From assembly GCA_010015655.1 (NCBI GenBank), contig ML976685.1, positions 179,496 through 243,495 of the forward strand: DNA of 64,000 nucleotides, written 5' to 3'. The stretch is from Bimuria novae-zelandiae CBS 107.79 (Eukaryota > Ascomycota > Dothideomycetes > Pleosporales > Didymosphaeriaceae). Numbering within the stretch: position 1 is the first letter of the stretch; each line of letters begins with the position of its first letter. The position numbers were made by a program, and so were the translations under genes. Positions 59,495 to 64,000 of the stretch are shown piece after piece. The notes below the pieces were generated by a model. It did not search any database. It had not been told where the DNA came from and saw only the letters and a program-made list of their open reading frames with translations.

Positions 59495-60653
59495 ATGTCT
59501 TTCCAGTCTTCTGACATCGTTTTTGTCACGGGCGCGAACGGCCATACGGCCCAGCAAGTAGTCGATCAGCTACTTTCAGTTCCCAATGGCCCGAAAGTTC
59601 GCGCTTCAGTCCGATCCGACGACTCCAAAGCTATCATTCAGAACCACTATCCAGAGCAGGTCTCCAATGGTCGCCTCGAAGTGGTTCAAGTCGCCAACAT
59701 CCAGGATCCAGCCTCTTTCGACACAGTGATGAAAGATGTGACGCATGTCGCCCATATTGCATCCCCGTTCGTCCTCCAAGTTGAGGACATCGAGCGAGAC
59801 CTTCTAAAGCCAGCCATCGAAGGGACAAGAGGCGTCCTGACAGCAGCGCTAAAACAGCCAACGATCAAGAGCATTGTAGTGACGGGTTCTTTTGCCACCA
59901 TCGCCGATGCGAAGGGCGGTTACCGGACAGGATATACGTACACAAACAAAGACGTCAATCCCATCACCTACGAGGAAGCGAAAGATCCCAACCTGGACAT
60001 GACGCAGTTCCCAGAGCTCCATCGCCATTTTGCTCGTTATATGGCATCTAAGAGATGCGCGGAGGCAGCCATGTGGGAGCTTTACGAGAAGGAGAAGCCA
60101 TCCTGGACGCTGAACACGGTCAACACTGCGTGGGTTGGTGGACCGTATGTGCTACCGCTACCGAGTATCGCGAAAGCTAGCACCAGCACTGGGTTCATGT
60201 ACGGCCTTGCTTCTGGAGCAGATATTCCGCCTCAGGAATGGCCAACGTGGATCGACGTCCGCGACGTTGCGAAGGCGCACATCAACGCACTGCAAAAGCC
60301 CGAGCTGAACAAGGCGAGGATTCTGTTGGGTGGGCATAGAATAAGCTATGATCAAGTAAGATTTCATGAACAGAGGCATGGCGTTAGCTGACTGAGCCGA
60401 TAGATTGCGGACATTGCTGCGAAGATACCGGGCGCTACTCCAACGGACAAACGCAATAACTTTGACATGGTAAGTTCTGCAATCTTGTCTCAAGACTTGC
60501 AACTCATTTTCTTTATAGGAGAAGCTGTTCTACATTGACAATTCGTCGGCTGCTTTGGTGGACATGAAGGAGTCTGATTATGTACCGATTGAGCAGATGG
60601 TGATTGATACGATCAAGTACTTCCTGGACCTTGAAAGTAAGAGCAAGGCTTGA
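59495..60653 (+). CDS. NAD(P)H-dependent extended-SDR reductase (DFR/GRE2-like)
   Basis: The exons are 59495-60355, 60404-60469 and 60519-60653, giving 353 residues. Both introns are GTAAG..ATAG and keep phase 0. The N-terminus has a beta strand and dinucleotide loop (IVFVTGANGHTAQQVV, a TGxxGxxA form). HIASPF and VVTGSFAT follow as in dihydroflavonol-reductase-like enzymes. The catalytic pair is in YMASK (Tyr and Lys). Such enzymes reduce aldehydes or ketones in the cytosol, and some serve secondary metabolism; the substrate is unknown. The last exon (EKLFYIDNSSAALV to ESKSKA) completes the C-terminal domain. The gene appears intact. No biosynthetic cluster surrounds it. Confidence 0.88.
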
Positions 60654-61034
60654 GGCATGGAATCGAATGGTACCTCGTAAGGGTTGCAAGATTGCGACCT
60701 CATGTATGAGAAGGTTTGAGGCATCGTCGTTTTCGCGAAACATTCGAACAGCCCCAGTTTCACTTCCTAATTACTGTTATCAATTTTTATTATTTCTCAG
60801 ACATGCGTGCGATTTCTGTTATCTTTCTCGTTCAACCTAGAACTTCCACGTCAAGCGTTGCGCTCTGCCGCTTTTCTTGTGCCACTGCCAAGGCCCCTGC
60901 AGTTGCAGCGTCCCGTGACTTCCCTCCCCGGAAGGCGCGACTGCTCGACTTGACGCCCGGAGCACTTACCCCACTGTCTCTCCACTCCTCGCTTTCCTCT
61001 CTTCATATTGTTGTTTCTGCGTAACAATCTAACC
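60654..61034. promoter_or_regulatory. Upstream region of the PARP-type zinc-finger gene
   Basis: This 381-bp gap holds the 3' UTR of the reductase gene and the promoter of the next gene. A CT-rich tract ending TTCTGCGTAACAATCTAACC lies just before the ATG. Confidence 0.4.
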
Positions 61035-62789
61035 ATGGCAAAGACTAAGACAACCGAAACTCAGGCCGGTGCGGCTACGGTGACAAAGTACGTCCTAGAC
61101 GGCGACGATGCACCCAAGTGGCGACTCGAGCATTCTATTTCCGACTCGGCTACCTGCAATCAAGTTGCTTGCAAGCGCAACGGCATCACAATCGCGAAAG
61201 GCGAGCTACGTATCAGCACGCAGCAGTGGTACGAGCAGAAGGAGATCTACTACCGGGCATGGCGCCACTGGTGAGTTTGCATCTAGTACCCCTAGCCGTT
61301 TGCTGCCTCTCGCCTGATACCGTGTGCCTAATGACGAGCCAGGGGCTGCGCGACCAAGCAACAGATTGAAGGGCTCGTTACAATCTCTGGCGGCAAATCG
61401 GAAAATGTTCCCGGCTATGAACGCATCAGCGCAGAGAGTCGAGAGCAGCTGAAGCTGGCCATGGAGGAGGGCAAGATTCCCGACAAGGAGTTCAAAGACA
61501 TCCGTCCTGACCTCGTCATCATGACTGGTTCAAGCGGCTTCAGCGGCGAGATTCGCGATGCCATTGACTACAAGGTGGATACTGCGACGCGTAGTGCCCG
61601 CTGTCGCGGAGCTGCGTGCAAAGCCCAGGATGGCAAGATACTCGAGGGCGAGTTGCGTCTGGGCTTTTTGCTGCCGTTAGATGGCAAACATGCCACTTAC
61701 TGCTACAAACACTGGTAAGTGAGAGGCCTCAGGCGTGTGCGAGCATAACTACCGGGCAATGCGAGATTTGTATGGAACTAAACGTTTTGGCTACGATTGT
61801 AGCCGTGTATTCTTTGCACATGACTGATTAGAAGCAGGAAGTGTGTCTCGGCGTATGACCTCAATGCCATCACGGAATGCATACACCAAGATTCACTCGA
61901 GGGCTTGGACAACTTACCAGAGGAGTACAAGACCGTCGTGCTTGAGTCGGTTGTATTGGGCGAGGCCGTGGAGCCGCCACAGCTTGAGCCAGTGCTTCCG
62001 GTGAAGAAGGCGCGGGGCAGGAAGAAGACAACAAAAAAAGCGAACCAAGCGGACCAAGCGGACCAAGCGGACCAAGCGGACCAAGCGGATGCAGAGACCG
62101 GTGAACTCATGTCAGCCAAAAAGTCACCCAGCAAGAAGCGCAATGTCGAAGAGGCCTATAGCGACGAAGAAGCAGACGAGCTCGTGCCAAAGAAGAAGCG
62201 CAGCCGCAAGGCTACCACTGCTATCCCCAACGTTGACGGTCTTGTGGAGTACGATCCACCCCGTCCGCCCCCGAGGCGCAGCAGACGAAACGCTGCACCT
62301 GCTGCGCCTGTTAAGGATGTTGTGATGGAAGACGCCGACGAGGTGGCACCCAAGAAGACGCATGCTCGTGAGATTGTTGTCGCCGAGAATAATGCGCAGG
62401 GCGAGGGGGAGCCAGCGGTCAATGAGGCTAAGCGGGGCACGAAGGCAAAGATTGCTCTGGAGGATGATGACATCGTGGGCGAGTCTACCCCGTCTTCACC
62501 CAAGAAGAAGCGCGGCAAAAAGGCAACTACTATTCTTAGCAACAAGCCCGATGAGAAGGCGGATCGCGTTGTGCCCAAGAAGAAGAGCCCTCGTAAAGCT
62601 GCCACTACGAACAGACTAATCGCCGGAGATCTCACACGGCATGCGCAAGTTCTACCCTTTCGTACAGGCGAGGGAAAGGGCAAAGAAAAGTTGGAGCAGG
62701 ACATGTATGAGCCGGACATGAGCCACATCGAAGAGCTCAGGCAATTCATACGCGAGAACGCTTCCACGACAAAACCCAAACGCTACTAG
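61035..62789 (+). CDS. Protein with two PARP-type zinc fingers and a basic, repeat-rich tail
   Basis: The exons are 61035-61270, 61343-61714 and 61838-62789, giving 519 residues. Both introns split a conserved Trp codon at the end of a finger (WRHW and YKHW). Each of the first two exons holds one PARP-type finger: ATCNQVACKRNGITIAKGEL and SARCRGAACKAQDGKILEGE, with the closing HW..C supplied by the next exon (HWGC, HWKC). Such fingers bind DNA breaks. The rest is disordered, with acidic blocks and Lys-rich clusters (PKKKRSRK, PKKKRGKK, PKKKSPRK), each a likely nuclear signal or DNA-binding hook. A 9-bp repeat codes QADQADQAD. The fungal PARP at 1-1462 lacks fingers, so this could be a partner; that is inference. 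Confidence 0.85.
62045..62089 (+). repeat. Five tandem copies of a 9-bp unit (CCAAGCGGA)
   Basis: Five identical 9-bp units in the third exon of the zinc-finger gene code a repeated Gln-Ala-Asp tripeptide. The identity suggests recent expansion, and the frame is preserved. Confidence 0.9.
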
Positions 62790-63379
62790 CGTGTGGCGAC
62801 CGTCGTTGGGCTTGATGCAGTCCTCACTCGATAGCCTGGGGTGACAGCATTCCTCGAGACTTGGACGGTTTCTTATCCGTTCACCTCCTAGCATATCGTC
62901 ATTATGTCCTATTCGGTTCCAGAGTAATTCTCATTGGCTCCACAAGCCAAATTGAACAAATCTCGCGGTCAGACACAGCACCGACGAGTGTTTCCCAGGT
63001 CACGCGGTACCCTCATGTTCGAGAGGTCACGCAGATGTATCATAGCTAGCAGCCAACTCAAGTATTTCGTTTCACGTATCTCATTACCACTCATGTCCTT
63101 GTCCTTGATAACCACTGAACACCCATGGAAGCTGTGATCCTCAGGCTTGGTGGCCCCCACGTGTATAGCCAATCGGGTTAGTCTCGGACCTCCGCGGGCA
63201 AACGCCGCGGTCCCTCGCGCAAGCTGTTCACATCAGCCCCGCCGCCGCCGCAACTCCGTTCACACCCACAAGTACCTTGCCAGTCGCATATGAGCTCGTT
63301 ATCTAGGTGTAAAGAAACGTCACTGCCCTTATAGACTACCTACGATCCCGTACCCAATCCAGCGAGTACGACCGCCGTA
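62790..63379. promoter_or_regulatory. Intergenic, upstream of the thioredoxin-like gene
   Basis: About 590 bp with no gene. It contains the 3' UTR of the zinc-finger gene and the promoter of the next gene. No specific site is recognised. Confidence 0.4.
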
Positions 63380-64000
63380 ATGCCCGACAAAACCATTCCG
63401 GTGACATCCTCGTCGCACTTCGAAAAGCTCACCTCCTCCGCCACATACACAATCGTCGACTTCTACGCCGACTGGTGCGGACCGTGCAAGACCATCTCAC
63501 CCGTCTTCCATGCGCTGGCCGAGAAGGAGTCGAAGCCTGGACGTGTCCAGTTCGTAAAGGTGGACGTAGACGCGCAACAGGAAGTTGCAAAGAAATACAA
63601 TGTGACTGCGTAAGTCGCCTCTCCCTTCTTATCACACCGTCGATATAAGCAGAGTGTGCTGACATAATGCACCAGCATGCCAACCTTCCTCGTGCTCAAA
63701 TCCACCTCGGTCGTCGAAACCATCCGCGGCGCGAACCCCTCCGCCCTCACCGCCGCCGTGCGCAAAGCCGTGCAAGACGCGACCAACGGCCCGGCCGCCC
63801 GCGGAGTGCATTTCCAGTCTAAGGGTTATACGCTTGGGTCGGCGTCAGCGCCGTCGCGGCCGGTGGGCGGCGCGGGAGGGTTCACGGGTGGGCTGCAGAA
63901 TATGCTGAGTGGGGATGGTGGGTTTGGGGATAAGGTGGTGCGGTTCTTTGCGCTGTATTTTGTGAGCTTGTTGAGCTTTAATGCGTATCAGGCCGCGGAG
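63380..64000 (+). CDS. Thioredoxin-domain protein with C-terminal extension (3' end off the right edge)
   Basis: Exon 1 (63380-63609) and exon 2 (63676 onward) join across a GTAAGT..CCAG intron. The thioredoxin fold is complete: [19 protein letters not shown] holds the redox-active [25 protein letters not shown] follows, and the cis-proline is in MPTFLVLK. A Gly-rich linker ([17 protein letters not shown]) leads to a hydrophobic segment at the window edge ([15 protein letters not shown]), perhaps a membrane anchor. The partner oxidoreductant and location are not shown. The protein is longer than classical thioredoxin, which ends soon after the fold. Confidence 0.88.

Overview
The window looks like filamentous ascomycete DNA, most likely Dothideomycetes/Pleosporales. 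Genes are short-introned (about 50-130 bp, GT..AG) and have fungus-specific products: an HsbA-type surface protein, a BRCT-WGR PARP, an SP-RING NSE2 and Gfd2-like RNase-H-fold proteins. They alternate sharply with AT-rich blocks of wrecked transposons in which CpA has largely become TpA, the signature of repeat-induced point mutation (RIP). The order is suggested by gene content and RIP only; I could not run a search.

Layout. 1-5.4 kb: a PARP gene leaving the left edge, a divergent F-box-like gene, and a broken SRR1-like gene. 5.4-9.6 kb: two adjacent pogo/Tc1-mariner-like elements (A and B). 9.6-11.2 kb: an island of ordinary DNA with a damaged hypothetical gene. 11.2-36.0 kb: a 25 kb nested block. 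In it C holds a solo LTR and element H, H holds a Copia element, D is a 744-bp foldback MITE, E holds two solo LTRs, and F holds element G plus a probable solo LTR. G holds a full Gypsy element. Removing the nested insertions leaves 1.9-2.1 kb for every pogo-like element, so the nesting model is self-consistent.

36-64 kb is gene-bearing: NSE2 (SUMO ligase of SMC5/6), a mitochondrial carrier, a SABATH-type methyltransferase pseudogene, a degenerate zinc-finger gene, an HsbA-like secreted protein, a tandem trio of decayed Gfd2-like/CCHC genes, two membrane-protein genes, a coiled-coil gene, an extended-SDR reductase, a protein with two PARP-type zinc fingers, and a thioredoxin-domain gene leaving the right edge.

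Two themes join the parts. First, the outer pogo-like elements sit in ladders of TA-NNN-TA, which look like excision footprints of Tc1/mariner elements and mark a repeatedly used site. Second, at least six gene remnants outside the transposons carry in-frame stops that almost all fit CAA/CAG/CGA to TAA/TAG/TGA, pointing to RIP of duplicated genes or leakage of RIP from the repeats. DNA-repair genes (PARP, PARP-type zinc fingers, NSE2) are present, but nothing shows that they are co-regulated.
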